DNA from: Begonia masoniana
Taxonomy: Eukaryota > Streptophyta > Magnoliopsida > Cucurbitales > Begoniaceae
Reading direction: 5' to 3'
DNA length: 64,000 nucleotides
Assembly: GCA_022432975.1 (NCBI GenBank)
Contig: CM039512.1
Location: 67,511 to 131,510, forward strand
Shown here: positions 22,969 to 34,605 of the stretch, in pieces
How the letters are laid out: each line of letters starts with the position of its first letter
Numbering within the stretch: the first letter of the stretch is position 1
Notes under the pieces: generated by a model
The model's input: the letters and a program-made list of their open reading frames with translations, nothing else
Database searches by the model: none
What the model was told of the DNA's origin: nothing
Program-made: the position numbers and the translations under genes

Positions 22969-23808
22969 GAGTTTTTTTTTTTTGTTTTTTTTTAAGTCTT
23001 AGGAATTGAATTTTAGGATTTTTATTTTAGGGATGGTGAATTTTTAATTTTAATTATTATTATTTTTAATTTTTAATTTTAATTTTTTTTTTTTTTTAAG
23101 GTATTAGGAAGTTAGGAACCAAAATGCAACAAATTGGCAAAGGCAAAGCAATTTCAAAAAAAAAAAAAGTAAACATTTTCAAGAAAGCAGTTTTGATATT
23201 CTTGTTAATTCAATCAATAATTTGCACCAACAATTTCTACGTTGGAGAAAATCTTTGACAAGTCATATTAATCATGTGAGTACTTTGCAAGGAAAAATAA
23301 TAACAAAATCTATTGCATATTTGGAAATAATGGTAAATTAATATAAGAGCTGAAACAATTATTTACCAAAGATTAGATTCCAAATATTACCAAAATAGAT
23401 CCAAACAAATCGGCTAAAAATCTGAAATTTAACGTGCTGGAATTTTAAGGTGATAACGTGCTGAAATTAAAATGACAGAACAAAAATAAAATAAAAAAAA
23501 AATAAAAAAACAAAACCGAAAAGGAAAGAAAAGGAAGGGAAATAACGTTCTTACCTTTGGCGACTCTCAAACCAGATTCAACAAATATTCAATATTAATA
23601 GGTTATTAAGGGATAATATTCTAAACAAAAGAACTAAAAATAAAATAAAATCTTGCTGAAAATCGTATGGAAATCAAGGAACACAACAACACACAAACTA
23701 TATTTTAGAGAAGAAAATGTGCGATGAAATGAAACTATTATCACCCGATTAAAACCAATTAAATGGGTGTTCCAAATCGACCAAAAGCACTCAGAGGAAG
23801 CCTCCTAT
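22969..23808 (-). other. 5' leader of the young Ty3/Gypsy element
   Basis: Non-coding, AT-rich sequence with A/T homopolymer runs between the primer site and the gag start. No ORF of note. Confidence 0.8.
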
Positions 23809-23820
23809 GCTCTGATACCA
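23809..23820 (-). other. Primer binding site (tRNA-iMet)
   Basis: TGGTATCAGAGC on the minus strand, two bases inside the 5' LTR. Confidence 0.93.
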
Positions 23821-23822
23821 CT

Positions 23823-24942
23823 TGACAAGGGGCTACCTAAAAAGGGAACCCGTGTTAAACCCACAAAATACAAACAACGTACTCGGTGTGTGTAAGATGA
23901 ATATGACCGACAATGTAATGAATAAGCGAACAAAAGATGTAGGAAAACGAAGTGAATCAAGTGTGTGAAATGAAGAAGATGGAAGAGAAAGAAGATGTAA
24001 ACCCTTTGGCGGCCCGGAAAGCTATCTTACGTGAGGCTTCCGGGGGCAAGTTTTCCCGTAGGAATAACTACCACCGTAGGGCACCGGTTTGGCTCCCACT
24101 TAGCTCGATCTTCCAAGGAAGAATGGAGGTGGGAAGCAATACTTACTAACTCTAGCAACCTTGAGCTAGTTAGTAAGGGAGTCCTCTACTCCAATCACGG
24201 ATTTAGAAATCCGTGGCTTACCTTTCCGACGAAGGTAATTCCAAAGCTCTCAAGAGAGGCAAAGGTGACTCGTGTATTAGCAATGTGGCCAAAAAGTTTT
24301 CAATGCTTCTAATCAATGCCTATTTATAGACCTAAGTGATGAATAGCTAGGGTTTTTTTGGTGTGCTCGCTGAAGCGTTGATATGAAGTGTTGATCCAAC
24401 GGTGGCTGATCCTTTGGCGCTTAAATTTGAATTTCAAAAAGACAATCCCTCCTTAGTGCCTCCTTGGTTGGGTTTTGGGCTTTCTTCCCTTTAGGGCTTG
24501 ATGATGACTTGCTTCTTGGTCTTCAACCCATAGCTAATTATCACCATTCTAATCCTAACCAACAATCTAATGCATGAATTGAGTAAGGCTTATAACTCAC
24601 CTTACTCTCACAAATGGGGCCAAAATGTTTGCCAAAGTTTCAAAATAAGAAAAATACATCAAAGGTGTTCATGAAAAATAAAGAAAAGAAAAAATGCATA
24701 ATTGAAATGGTTACATGTTTAGGATGCCGGGAAGACAAATTCCCGTCTGATGAAGCTCACAACTTATCCGTGTGTCCCACGTCAACAAATGCAACGGATG
24801 CTCCCGATCCAATGGGCTAATCTCCCAAGTGGATCCATCTTCGAGATTAAGACCTGCAATAGAAACAAAGTCATCAGTAAAATAGCTAAGTAAGGCAAGG
24901 GACTTTGTTTGCGATCGAGTAATAGGCCTTGTAGGCATGTCA
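23823..24942 (-). repeat. 5' LTR of the young Ty3/Gypsy element
   Basis: 1,120 bp, nearly identical to the 3' LTR. The 75-residue frame at 24,711-24,938 duplicates the pol C-terminus and is not a separate gene. Confidence 0.93.
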
Positions 24943-25053
24943 GATTGACTCCATACGACGCATAACTTGTTTCACTATTAACTTCTATTAAATGATAACA
25001 TTTGATTCATTTTATCGTGATTCATGTATAATATTGTTTGATGAACTATGTAG

Positions 25054-25217
25054 GAATGATGATGAGAGGCATGAGATTTGATAATCCAACCTCAATATAT
25101 GTTGCAGCAGGGAAAATATATACTGCAAAATGGTATATGACTCCACTTAAGCAAATGTTTCTACATTTAGAAACAAAGGAAACACTAGCTTCGGAAGAAG
25201 AACTTTTCCTGTTCAAG
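25054..25217 (+). pseudogene. O-fucosyltransferase-family pseudogene, displaced exon (copy A)
   Basis: After an AG acceptor the block reads MMMRGMRFDNPTSIYVAAG and LKQMFLHLETKETLASEEE, then a GT donor at 25,218. It continues the O-fucosyltransferase domain interrupted at 17,028 by the retrotransposon. No further exon of the gene is recognisable downstream. The expected splice donor at the previous block is also unclear, so the gene was probably dead before or soon after the insertion. Confidence 0.85.
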
Positions 25218-25734
25218 GTACGTACAGATGTTACTCAAGCTTTTTTTATCACTAAACCTGCTAATCATAAAGAATAAGCTAGACCGTGTTGGGTTTCAAA
25301 ACCACAATACAGTTTTCCAAGTTTCAAATAAGAAAATACATCAAGGTGTTCATGAAAAATAAAGAAAAGAAAAAATGCATAATTGAAATGGTTACATGTT
25401 TAGGATGCCGGGAAGACAAATTCCCGTCTGATGAAGCTCACAACTTATCCGTGTGTCCCACGTCAACAAATGCAACGGATGCTCCCGATCCAATGGGCTA
25501 ATCTCCCAAGTGGATCCATCTTCGAGATTAAGACCTGCAATAGAAACAAAGTCATCAGTAAAATAGCTAAGTAAGGCAAGGGACTTTGTTTGCGATCGAG
25601 TAATAGGCCTTGTAGGCATGTCAGATTGACTCCATACGACGCATAACTTGTTTCACTATTAACTTCTATTAAATGATAACATTTGATTCATTTTATCGTG
25701 ATTCATGTATAATATTGTTTGATGAACTATGTAG

Positions 25735-25897
25735 GAATGATGATGAGAGGCATGAGATTTGATAATCCAACCTCAATATATGTTGCAGCAGGGAAAATAT
25801 ATACTGCAAAAGGTATATGACTCCACTTAAGCAAATGTTTCTACATTTAGAAACAAAGGAAACACTAGCTTCGGAAGAAGAACTTTTCCTGTTCAAG
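25735..25897 (+). pseudogene. O-fucosyltransferase-family pseudogene, duplicated exon (copy B)
   Basis: Nearly identical to the 25,054-25,217 block, except for a one-base deletion near 25,811 (AAAATGG versus AAAAGG) that shifts the frame. It arose with the ~0.68-kb tandem duplication. Confidence 0.88.
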
Positions 25898-26011
25898 GTA
25901 CGTACAGATGTTACTCAATGCTTTTTTTATCAACTAAACCTGCTAATCATAAAGAATAAGCTAGACAGTGTTGGGTTTCAAACCACAATACAGTTTTCCA
26001 ATAAACAAAAG

Positions 26012-26605
26012 AAAATGTCGTCTTTTCTACATCGTTGGGATTCATCTATATCTGATGGTACCCACTTTTCAAATCCAACTTCGAAAAACACGAGTCTCCA
26101 TGTAGCTCGTCAATATGCTCTTTTGTTACTGGTATGAGAAATTTATCAGTAACCATAAGCTAAATTTTCTGTAATCCACAAAAAACCTCCACCCACCATC
26201 TTTTTTCCTTGCCAACAAAACTGGACTTGAATACGGGTTCTGACTGGGTCTAATGATACTCGAGGCTATAATGTCTTGCACTAACTTTTTTATCTGATTT
26301 TTCTGCAAGTGTGGGTAACGATATGGTCTCATATTAGGTGGAACAGCCCTTGGTTGTAAACGTATTGCATGGTTGCTGCTCCTATGTAGAGGAAGAGTCA
26401 GCTGCACAGCCTGCACTGAAAACACCCCAGCATATTCATTGCATAACTCTCTCATGTACCCAGTAGATTCCAGTTTAATTTCAGCCTCCCCAATGTCTTG
26501 CTTGGTCTGCCATTCAACCCAATAGCAATACTCCCCATGGTTTGCGGCTCTGGCAGCTGACTTTATAGAAATTTGTCTAAGAGACAATTTTGACTCCCCT
26601 TGCAA
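26012..26605 (-). pseudogene. Ty3/Gypsy RT fragment (Reina-like)
   Basis: The minus-strand frame shows the lead-in and N-terminal RT motifs: HAIRLQPRAVPPNMRPYRYP, SSPVLLARKKDGGWRF and, after a frame break, [11 protein letters not shown]. It stops before the catalytic YxDD block and joins a short LTR-like stub (25,969-26,010). The sequence type resembles Reina-clade plant elements. It is a truncated, frameshifted relic with no activity. Confidence 0.75.
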
Positions 26606-26694
26606 TAGGCATTTAACTCAATTCTTGACAAATCTCAACCAGAGGTGGGTGAAATTGGCTTGGAACGTACCTAGGGTGTGAAACCAATCTACCC

Positions 26695-26976
26695 CTAAAA
26701 CCAAATCCTAGCTGGGAATTTGAAAAGGATAAGTGTCCACCACTCCACCGCTTGTGGCCATAATTTCAACTCGGCAGATGGAATAAATAGCAATCCAGAA
26801 ACCACCCCCACTCTTACTCCAATTTCAGGAGCAACTACAGTGGGCAAGTTAAGTTCAACAACTAGATCTTGGCATATGAATGATGAATTCGTACCTGAGT
26901 CAATCAAAACCACGATCTCTCTGCCACCTAGTTTTCTGAATAAGTTGAAGGACTGATTGTCGTCGATGTCGGCCAT
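26695..26976 (-). pseudogene. Ty3/Gypsy aspartic protease fragment
   Basis: It contains VVLIDSGTNSSFI, which corresponds to the protease active-site region (DSG). It lies upstream of the RT relic in the same orientation. A minus-strand primer site TGGTATCAGATC (27,304-27,315) and an LTR-like TGTTGGATTTCAAACC at 27,319 further upstream complete the outline of a decayed element. Gag is not recognisable. Confidence 0.65.
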
Positions 26977-27115
26977 TGCAAATAGGGATAAGTCGGGCTA
27001 TAGCAACATCAACCCGTCGTCAGAATCCATCTCCCTTTCTGCAATTTTCCCCTCGTCGCCACTAGTGTTGGGATCATCTTCCTCCGAAACATGCAAGCTT
27101 GGTGTACAACAGTGT

Positions 27116-27717
27116 GTTAGGAAATAATCATAGGAGTATTTTGGTAATTATATAATGTTAGTTTTTGTTAGTTATTGGGAAGTTTTGAAGGAAGTTAGAG
27201 TCAGTAAGAGGTAATTATTATAAATGGGAAAGAGGAATGTGAAATAGGAGGTGCTTATGATGATTATTGTTGAAGAAATGTTCTTAATAGATCATTAAGT
27301 CATGATCTGATACCAAAATGTTGGATTTCAAACCACAACACAGTTTTTCAATAAACAAAAGAGTTCTAAAACGTATTACAACTCAATCGAAACACCAACC
27401 AATAGTATGATAACACTAAACAGATAAAAGAATCACCACATAAACACTACTGGAATGACACAAAATCTCTAATGAAAACACCAAAAACTCGGAAACCACA
27501 GGTTCAGAAACAACTCCAGTAATCGGAAAAATCCTTTCAAAATTAGCATGCCAAATCCCCCCAAACCTCCCAATTAGAGAGAACAATACTAGTATTTGGA
27601 TGAAAGATGACATTGTCACATTGAACATAGATAATGTACCTAAAGTAATATCTCTCCAATTAGAGAGAACAATACTAAAAGGAATGGAAGACATCTATTC
27701 CTCAGCTTGAGGGGGAG
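27116..27717. mobile_element. Mixed LTR-like remnants
   Basis: TGTTAGGAAATAATCATAGG at 27,116 starts an LTR-like sequence that recurs, inverted, near 40,600 and 41,510. At 27,319 begins another LTR-like stretch sharing its first ~40 bp with 25,969. Individual boundaries are uncertain. Confidence 0.45.
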
Positions 27718-27970
27718 TGTCAAGATTTGATGAGTTGTAAAATTACATGTTGTATTTAATTTAGGAGTAATTAAGGGAAATCAATTTGTAGAAAGATTTA
27801 ATTAGGCTGATTATTTCTTGTTTTGCTGGATGATTTATTTTTTCCTTTCTTGGTTTATACTTCTCTTTTCACATTTTATTATAAAGGTGTATTCTTGTAT
27901 TTGAAATAGTAGAAGAATTAAAATTATTCTCTAATTTGTCTCACTTCAGTCTTTTATAGCTTATCAAGAA
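27718..27970 (+). mobile_element. Copia-like LTR remnant
   Basis: A polypurine tract (CTTGAGGGGGAG) immediately precedes TGTCAAGATTTGATGAG. A TATAAA box lies near 27,881, followed by the AAGAATTAAAATTATTCTCT type of sequence seen in Copia LTRs. No matching target duplication was found, and the right end is approximate. Confidence 0.45.
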
Positions 27971-28106
27971 TTGTTTTTCAAGTTTTATGGTAGATAATGT
28001 TCTTGATTTAGTCAAGGCTTGAAAACATTAGCACGTGGTTGCATGATATTAACACAGGTTTCTCATCTGTGCACACTAATATCTATTCTTTTACATATGG
28101 TTTTAG

Positions 28107-29306
28107 ATCATATCAAATACGACTGTTTTAAGGCTTGAACCTGTTAATAGAAACACTGTCGGTGCAGAAGCTGGTGACCTAAGTAGGAAACCTCTTTTAA
28201 AATCTCTCAACTAATGTCTTAAAGGAGATGTACATTTTGATGAAAGTATGCGGAAGAATTTTCTTTCTCGTGAAATTTTTATTCCTTGGGCTGCCTTTTA
28301 CAATTATTCTTATAAATGTGAACTACTTCTCTAAAGCATCAAGACTTGGTCCAGATAAGTCTCTGAACTCACCGTTATGTTTGTTAAGGCCTTCATAATC
28401 ACATGGGGGATTCTCAATTTCAAGCATGCTATACCACCACAAAGATTAAAGAAGAAAAGCTAAACTAGTAAGAATGCCACAACCACCGAACCGAATAATT
28501 TATTCATCAACAGCAGTAACATAAAGAAAGAGCCCCATATGCACATTTTAAAACAAAAGCTCAATCTCCCAAAATGTGTCTTGTGTGTGTGTGAGAGAGA
28601 AAATAACATTCTTACTAGTTTAGCTTTTCTTCCTTAAAGCATGGCGAATTTAGTGTTTTGGATATTCACTTGGAATCCAATGTCTGGTGGCCTATACGGT
28701 GATGACCTTTGTAATAGTAGAGTTCCCTGTTTGGGTCTGTCCTACTGACTGTGGATTTTTTCTCTATTTTTTAATGTAGACATGACATTCACGAGTGAGA
28801 TTGACACAAGCCATTTATTTATGTTTCAGGGGCGGATACCTTTAATTGGATGTGGAGGCATTAGCAGGTATTTTCTATCAAATATGTATGATGCAAGCTT
28901 GATGTTAAAAGAATGAGTCAATAAATAGTTGTTTTGATTCATCTTTTATTTTCATAATGGGGCTTGATTCAGTGGCAAGGATGCATATGAGAAAATACGA
29001 GTAGGAGCAACTCTTGTTCAGCTTTATAAAGTATTTGCTTACGAGGGTCCTGCTCTTATTCCTCAGATAAAGGTATTTTTCTCATATGAATCTCCATTTT
29101 TGGGTATTGAGAATAACATTTACTTTGGACTAGTTAATGAAAAGGAATCAATCAGACAAATGTTTAAATTGAAAAGGGTGATTGGAGGAAGCATTTTCAA
29201 TGCGATAGAAGGGGATGTTTTGGACATGTAGGTTGAGCTGACTGAATGTTTAGAAGGGGATGGGTTTAAGTCCATACATGAAGCTGTCGGTGCAGACTGC
29301 AGATAA
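28107..29306 (+). pseudogene. PYRD: Dihydroorotate dehydrogenase, C-terminal exons only
   Basis: Four exon-like blocks match the end of plant mitochondrial dihydroorotate dehydrogenase, the flavoenzyme that oxidises dihydroorotate to orotate in pyrimidine synthesis. Block 1 starts at 28,107 after an AG and reads IISNTTVLRL.. and AGDLSRKPLL, then shifts frame before STNVLKEMY. The second (28,830-28,867) reads GRIPLIGCGGIS; the third (28,973-29,072) reads [20 protein letters not shown] and [10 protein letters not shown]; the last (29,232-29,306) reads VELTECLEGDGFKSIHEAVG and ends at TAA. Introns with GT/AG borders are kept, so it is not a retrocopy. The N-terminal two thirds are absent. The frameshift and lack of upstream exons make it a gene fragment. 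Confidence 0.88.
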
Positions 29307-31370
29307 TATATGCATTTGTGCGAAATGAATTTTGTAGTTTTATATGCGTAATAATCTATGTCAATCATTCCTTATGGTGAGGAGGTAAAAATGGGGAAGA
29401 AAAAAGCAAAGGAAAATTTTGTTTGGTCTTGCTTTCACATTGGCCACGTAGTTTCATATGCTTCTATCAATTGTTTAGATTTCTACTTTCGGTTGGTATA
29501 ATTTATAACGATTTAGAGGTGTAACACATTTTACGACGGAAGTACAAATTGTTAATTGAATAGTAAAGTAAACAGGACAAATAGTAGCAGGATCGCATTT
29601 GGCAACGAGTAATGAAGTTTTACCTGTTTCCACGGCAATGGGAGGATTGAATTGACAACATTGAATCAAAGGTCTCTTCCTTGATCTTGTGGTGGAAGCT
29701 GAAACAGTTAAGTCAGTGAAAACAGCTCCGTTGCTAATGGTGGCTTCACTGTTGTAGCAGCATCCTCAGTCAATGGGTCCCTTTTCGATAGGGTTCAGTT
29801 GCATAATATTATTTTTGGAATTTTGCTGCACTACCTATAACCTATCGGCCTCAGTGCCTCGGCCTAGGTCCGAAGTACTAGTTCCGTAAGCAGTTAGAAA
29901 TATGATAGTTTTCTACTACATCATATGGACTTGATTGTGGTCTAGAGCACTCAACAGAAGTTAATGTCCATAATTTATGATTATCTTATTGGCGAACAGT
30001 TCAAGCTATATCTTATCGAAAAATCATGTTATCTTTGCATTACAAAAAATTGTATTACAACTTGACTTGTCGATTACTTTCAATATTTTAATTTTTTTAA
30101 GGGAGATTTACTATTTTTTCTTTTTAATTTCACAACTATAGTTTCAATTTGAGGAGAACCTAGCCTAAAAAATATAGTTTCTTTGGAGGCAACAATGAGT
30201 GCCACTAGAAGAAGGGGAAGAAATCTTATTGGAGCTGGACAATTCAGTATTGGATTCATGGCTCCCCAGTAGAAATAAAGACTTTGTATGTCATGACCTT
30301 GTTTACAAATATGAGATTCCAAATAATGTAGGAGTTTACACTAAACTTTAAATATTCCACGGGTTAGTGTTTTGAAAACTGTTATTCAGACATCTCTATA
30401 TCTATCATCGTATCTCTCTCTTTACATGCCAGTAGTTTTTTCCGATAATTTTATCAATGAATCAAGTGTAGATGTTGAAGTATGACAAAAACTAAAGAAG
30501 AAAGGTCTAAGATATTTCTACAAACTGCATTCCATAATTATAATGCAAAGATCTCTAATTCCATCATTGTCTCTCTCTCTAACATTGATTTCATCTAATA
30601 GTGGTTTCATCAACAAATCATGGATAGAAGTAAAAGTTTGTCAAAAAATAAGGAAAAAATGCGAAAGATAATTCTATAAATTTTTTTAAAAAATAATTAT
30701 TCGAAGATCTCTAATCTTCTACTTCTATCATTATATATATCTTTTACCACTAGTTTCTTGTTGTGGTTTAATAAATGAATTATAAGTTGAAAATCACTCT
30801 AAAATACTATCTTTCGCTATCTTTGATTATTGTCAGGTCTCATCTACTTGTTAAATGATATATTTATGAAGACAACATTTGTATGTTTCATTGTTCACTC
30901 TTATAGATGATTACAAGGAGTGTCATTTAGGAATATATGATTTTTTTATGGATCACTTTGTTTATTAGTGGTTTTAATTATTTTCTTCTTATAAAAGTCA
31001 ATTATATTCATTATGAATGTTTAAGTTAAATCTATAGACAACACACATTTTAAAAATTTAATTCTTTCATTCATGTGTAAATTTCATGATGCGTATAATT
31101 TTTATTTTTATTTTTTGGTAGATTAACCAGCCACCTTAGGTGAATACTCAGTTGATATTGGAATCACTGTTGTCGTTTCTTTTTCTATTATGGTATCAAA
31201 TTTTACATAAGCCAACTTAAATTTCAAATCGATTTATGAAGTAAATGATCAAATATATTTTAGATAAATAAATAGGAAATCACTTTTTGCAGTTTGTATT
31301 TTTTAGCATTGACCAAAATTTTCACATATTCCTGCTTCATCAATTTTCACTTTGTTTAAAGCAATTATTT
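29307..31370. other. No gene seen; AT-rich, with degenerate tandem copies at 30,370-30,830
   Basis: About three diverged units of ~170-190 bp share ATCTCTAAT..CATCATTGTCTCTCTC-like cores, followed by TCATCAA..AATCA..TAGAAGT words. No coding signal is recognised. Confidence 0.45.
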
Positions 31371-31379
31371 AGTCTTTGG

Positions 31380-31690
31380 TTCCTGTATGGGAAGAAACCA
31401 TTCCGAACCGGACCGAAACAGATCAGACCGGTTCTTCAGATCGCATCAGTATTTTCCCAACAACACGAGCGTGTGAGGAGCGTGTGAGAAAGAGACGGGT
31501 TTGTTCTCTCCCCAACTCCCAATAGTCTTCTTTTCTTCCTGAAGAACAATAGGGCTCCAGTTGCCGCTGGCCGCTGCCTAGGTCGAAACGCGTTTTTCAC
31601 CATCGAAGTCGAAACCCTAACGGAAGATCCTACCGACCACCGTAACTTCTCTCAGCCTGAAGAGATTCGTAAGTCTCTCTCACACTCTCT
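31380..31690 (+). promoter_or_regulatory. Orphan gene start: 5' leader with telo-box and splice donor
   Basis: GC-richer sequence stands out from its surroundings. It contains CGAAACCCTAACGG (a telo-box-like AAACCCTAA near 31,610), a pyrimidine-rich leader, and GATTCGTAAGTCTC, a good splice donor, near 31,670. This resembles the untranslated first exon of a plant housekeeping gene. No coding exon could be tied to it. Confidence 0.3.
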
Positions 31691-33660
31691 ATCTCCTCTT
31701 CTCCACGTTTATTGACTTGGCCTCTGTTTCCTTTTTGTTGACGTCTCGCAATGGGTATTAATTCTCAGCGCTGTATTTGTTGATTGAATGAGGAATTGGG
31801 TTTTCTTATGCCAGCTTGATTGTCAAAAAGTTAAAATTATTTGTTTTTATCCTTTTTTTACCCATAGGAGGTCGTTTGTCGTGGAAATTGGATTAGAAAA
31901 TTACCGTATTCATTTGGTTTTTGGGTGTCACTGAGATTTTTAATCCTGGGATTGATTTTTCACAATTTTCCACAATCAAAGTTGAAACCCTAATGCAGAA
32001 ACACTGCTACTGGTCATGGATTCTGACCGTGATTACCATTCTGAAGTCTCTGAACCCCAAATTTCCTATTTTGATCATACTTTTTCAAGTTCTAATAGGT
32101 CTTTGGATTGATCAATTTGAATTATTATTCCTTAATTAATCTATTTCATGATGGTTCCTGACAAGTATTCGCTATTGAGTACAAATTTGTTCTGTGTTGT
32201 TGAGTTGGTCTGAAAATTAGATGCAGTGCATAAAATTAGATGCAGATCAAGATCATAGAATCTTTTCTAGTTTATAATGTCATGAACGAATAATTAAATA
32301 GTGCATATTTTAAAAAATTTGTTGTAATGTAATATGTCACTCTTAACATCATATTCTGATTTAATTAGAAATAAAGTTCGTTCTTCACCAGATTTGAAAG
32401 CATCAAATATAGTTACATAAGGTTGATTTAATTAGCAACCTTGTATTTTTCCCGCTTCTTTTTCGTTTTCTAATTAGTTATGTAGGCCTTTTGTAAGTTT
32501 CTAATGAGTTTTCAATTGTAAATTTCTAATTAATTTCCAATTGTGATTTTCTAATCAGTTTCAATTGTGATTTCGGTAGTTATATATGAGAGATTTTTTG
32601 TCAATTAGAAAATTGCAAGCCGACTTAAATTAGTGAAATATTACATAAGGGAAACATATTGGTTGATAAACCAAATTAGACATATGTAATGAGTAAAGTT
32701 CAACATAGTTGATCAAGTAAGGTCGTTTTTCACGATTTTCTATGCCAAAAAAAAATCGATTGTGGTACGTATTATTGTTTGATTTTTGTTGATCAAATAC
32801 TTTTTAATGTTTTATCTCTCCAAGTTGAAAACTTTATGATGTCTTTTTTTCCTTTTTTCAATCATTATGTCACATTTATTTTTTAACAGTAGTGATTAAT
32901 TTTCATTTGACACTTGTAATTATTTGTTTTTTCCTTTTTGTAGTGGCAGGTACTGAAGTTACGCTAGCTTCCAACGAATATGAACATTTTGGATGCATGG
33001 AAAATTGCTTTTTTCTTTAAGGTAATTAATTTTTTCTTTTATTTACATTTGCATGTTCATATGGTGTTTACATAGTTATGCTGACTTTATCAACTAGTGA
33101 GTAAAATATACCAACGACAACAATTACAAAGGAACTTAAAGCCACCTTATTTTCCTCCTAATGAGATGATATAAGGAATTCATTTACGTGCTTCTTAAAA
33201 CAATGTTAACAAAATAGAAGATTCTAATATTTCACTCATCATGACTTCCACTGTCCAATAATAAAACTTTTAGAAGTTATAGCTAAAAAATACAATATTA
33301 AAACTGCCAATATAAAAATAATGAATCTGCGAAGACTTTTTAATTTTTTTTGTATATGTTACTTTATTTGAGGAGAAAATTTAGTTCACATTGTATATGT
33401 AACGGAAGGGATGACAATGCCACATAATAGTTGATCGTAGCCCTCGAATATAGAGCAATTACGAAAATAAATAAATAAATAACAAATAGACAATTTAGTT
33501 TAGTATTTATGAAGCACGTTATTTAAATTTGCACGTACAAGGTCTTTTCTTACTTTATTCTATCAACTAGCCAATTAGCGTGATGTTAGTTGTTTTATAT
33601 TACAGATTTACTATTACTTAAAAAATGTTTGGAAGTGTCTTCAAACTTTTATAGTTTAGG
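31691..33660. other. No gene seen
   Basis: AT-rich. A possible acceptor (TTTTTGTAG near 32,940) could pair with the donor near 31,670, but the following sequence shows no recognisable protein. Confidence 0.4.
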
Positions 33661-33667
33661 AGAATAA

Positions 33668-34009
33668 TTATAGGATAACAAAGTTAAGAGGCATCATACT
33701 TGTCGTTTTCCCTTCGTTAGGGTTGAATATTAAACCAGTTTTTCTTGATTCAAACATTTTCTTCCACAACAATTCAAAATTATCTTTTGAGACAAGGGTC
33801 TCAACATAATCTGATTTTCTCCTCAAGAAGTTTGCTGAGTATTGATTTCTGATGAGTAGAACCCGTGTAGAAGTTTTGATGTCAAAGTTAGCCCGCCAAA
33901 CTACAGCTTCAATCCAACTCATTTCCATGCGATCTTCCTTTGCTAATCTCAATCCAGGAAATTTGTTAGTCAAGAGTGAGATGAATTCGTCTGCTACCTT
34001 TGTATTCAT
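33668..34009 (-). pseudogene. Berberine-bridge-enzyme-like (FAD-linked oxidase) fragment
   Basis: A 113-codon frame resembles the middle of plant BBE-like oxidases, secreted flavoproteins acting on alkaloids, sugars or monolignols. It shows FPGLRLAKEDRMEMSWIEAV, an arrangement typical of the family, then RRKSDYVETLVS and LLWKKMFES. The family is about 500 residues long. Here the N-terminal FAD-binding domain with its covalent-attachment residues and the C-terminal BBE domain are both absent. It is a gene fragment in the opposite orientation to the other two gene relics. Confidence 0.8.
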
Positions 34010-34605
34010 TGCTACCTTTTACATCTTCATCATCTGATAATTTTTTTTTGGAGGTTTTTCTTCTTTGAGAATCGATCTGCTATCATTGTAGGTTCATATT
34101 GTCTTAGATAGTTCTTTATCAACTTTTGATGATGTATGATGCTCCAGAGGCATGCTCTTCTATTTTTTAAGGTTAGAATTATTACATTATTTTTCATCAT
34201 TATACATAGTGTTGTGATAGGTCCTGAGAAATTTATAACACAATATAGGCAAACACAGATGAAGAAATCAAAATTATTATTGAAGAAATCTCTGATACAA
34301 CAAATCAAGTTATACACGAGGAGAATTAACTCTTTCCCTCAGGAACTCACTTTCTAGATAGTGTACCAGAATACTACACTCAACTCCCCTTACAACTTTC
34401 ACACCCTTCTCTCTCACTAACATCTCCTCTTTTACTCTTCATTTCTTTCTAGCTGCTCGGATAACTACCCGATACAGTTTATTAAAACTAGCTAACAACA
34501 ACTACTTTTGTCTTCTCGCATAAGTAAACATCACTAAAAGTTTGTCGTGGTGATATTGGTGTGGAATATAAAGGAAAAAGATAGTGTTTGAACTTTTTTA
34601 TTGTA
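34010..34605. other. No gene seen
   Basis: AT-rich sequence with a pyrimidine-rich stretch at 34,380-34,450. The short ORFs on both strands lack family features. Confidence 0.4.

Larger units (their letters stand above)
17226..24942 (-). mobile_element. Near-intact young Ty3/Gypsy retrotransposon
   Basis: Complete element with target duplication GATTG (17221-17225 and 24943-24947). LTRs at 17,226-18,346 and 23,823-24,942 are almost identical: by eye two substitutions and one 1-base length change in about 1,120 bp, suggesting recent insertion. The primer site TGGTATCAGAGC (minus, 23,809-23,820) lies two bases from the 5' LTR, and a purine-rich tract adjoins the 3' LTR at 18,347. Order is LTR, leader, gag, protease, RT, RNase H, integrase, LTR, on the minus strand. 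The pol frame runs about 230 bp into the 3' LTR, a trait known from CRM-type chromoviruses. It sits in an intron of the O-fucosyltransferase pseudogene. Confidence 0.93.
24636..26001. repeat. Tandem duplication (~0.68 kb x 2) joining LTR end, host intron and exon
   Basis: Copy A (24,636-25,320) and copy B (25,321-26,001) each contain the last ~300 bp of the 5' LTR, the intron, and an O-fucosyltransferase exon. The join and the end of copy B both carry CCAA, as does the LTR just before copy A. The duplication therefore probably arose after the retrotransposon inserted, through a short shared sequence. Confidence 0.92.

Noticed and set aside
24711..25619. Two 75-codon minus-strand ORFs (24,711-24,938 and 25,392-25,619) as small genes
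   Set aside because: They are copies of the pol C-terminus encoded in the LTR and its duplicate.
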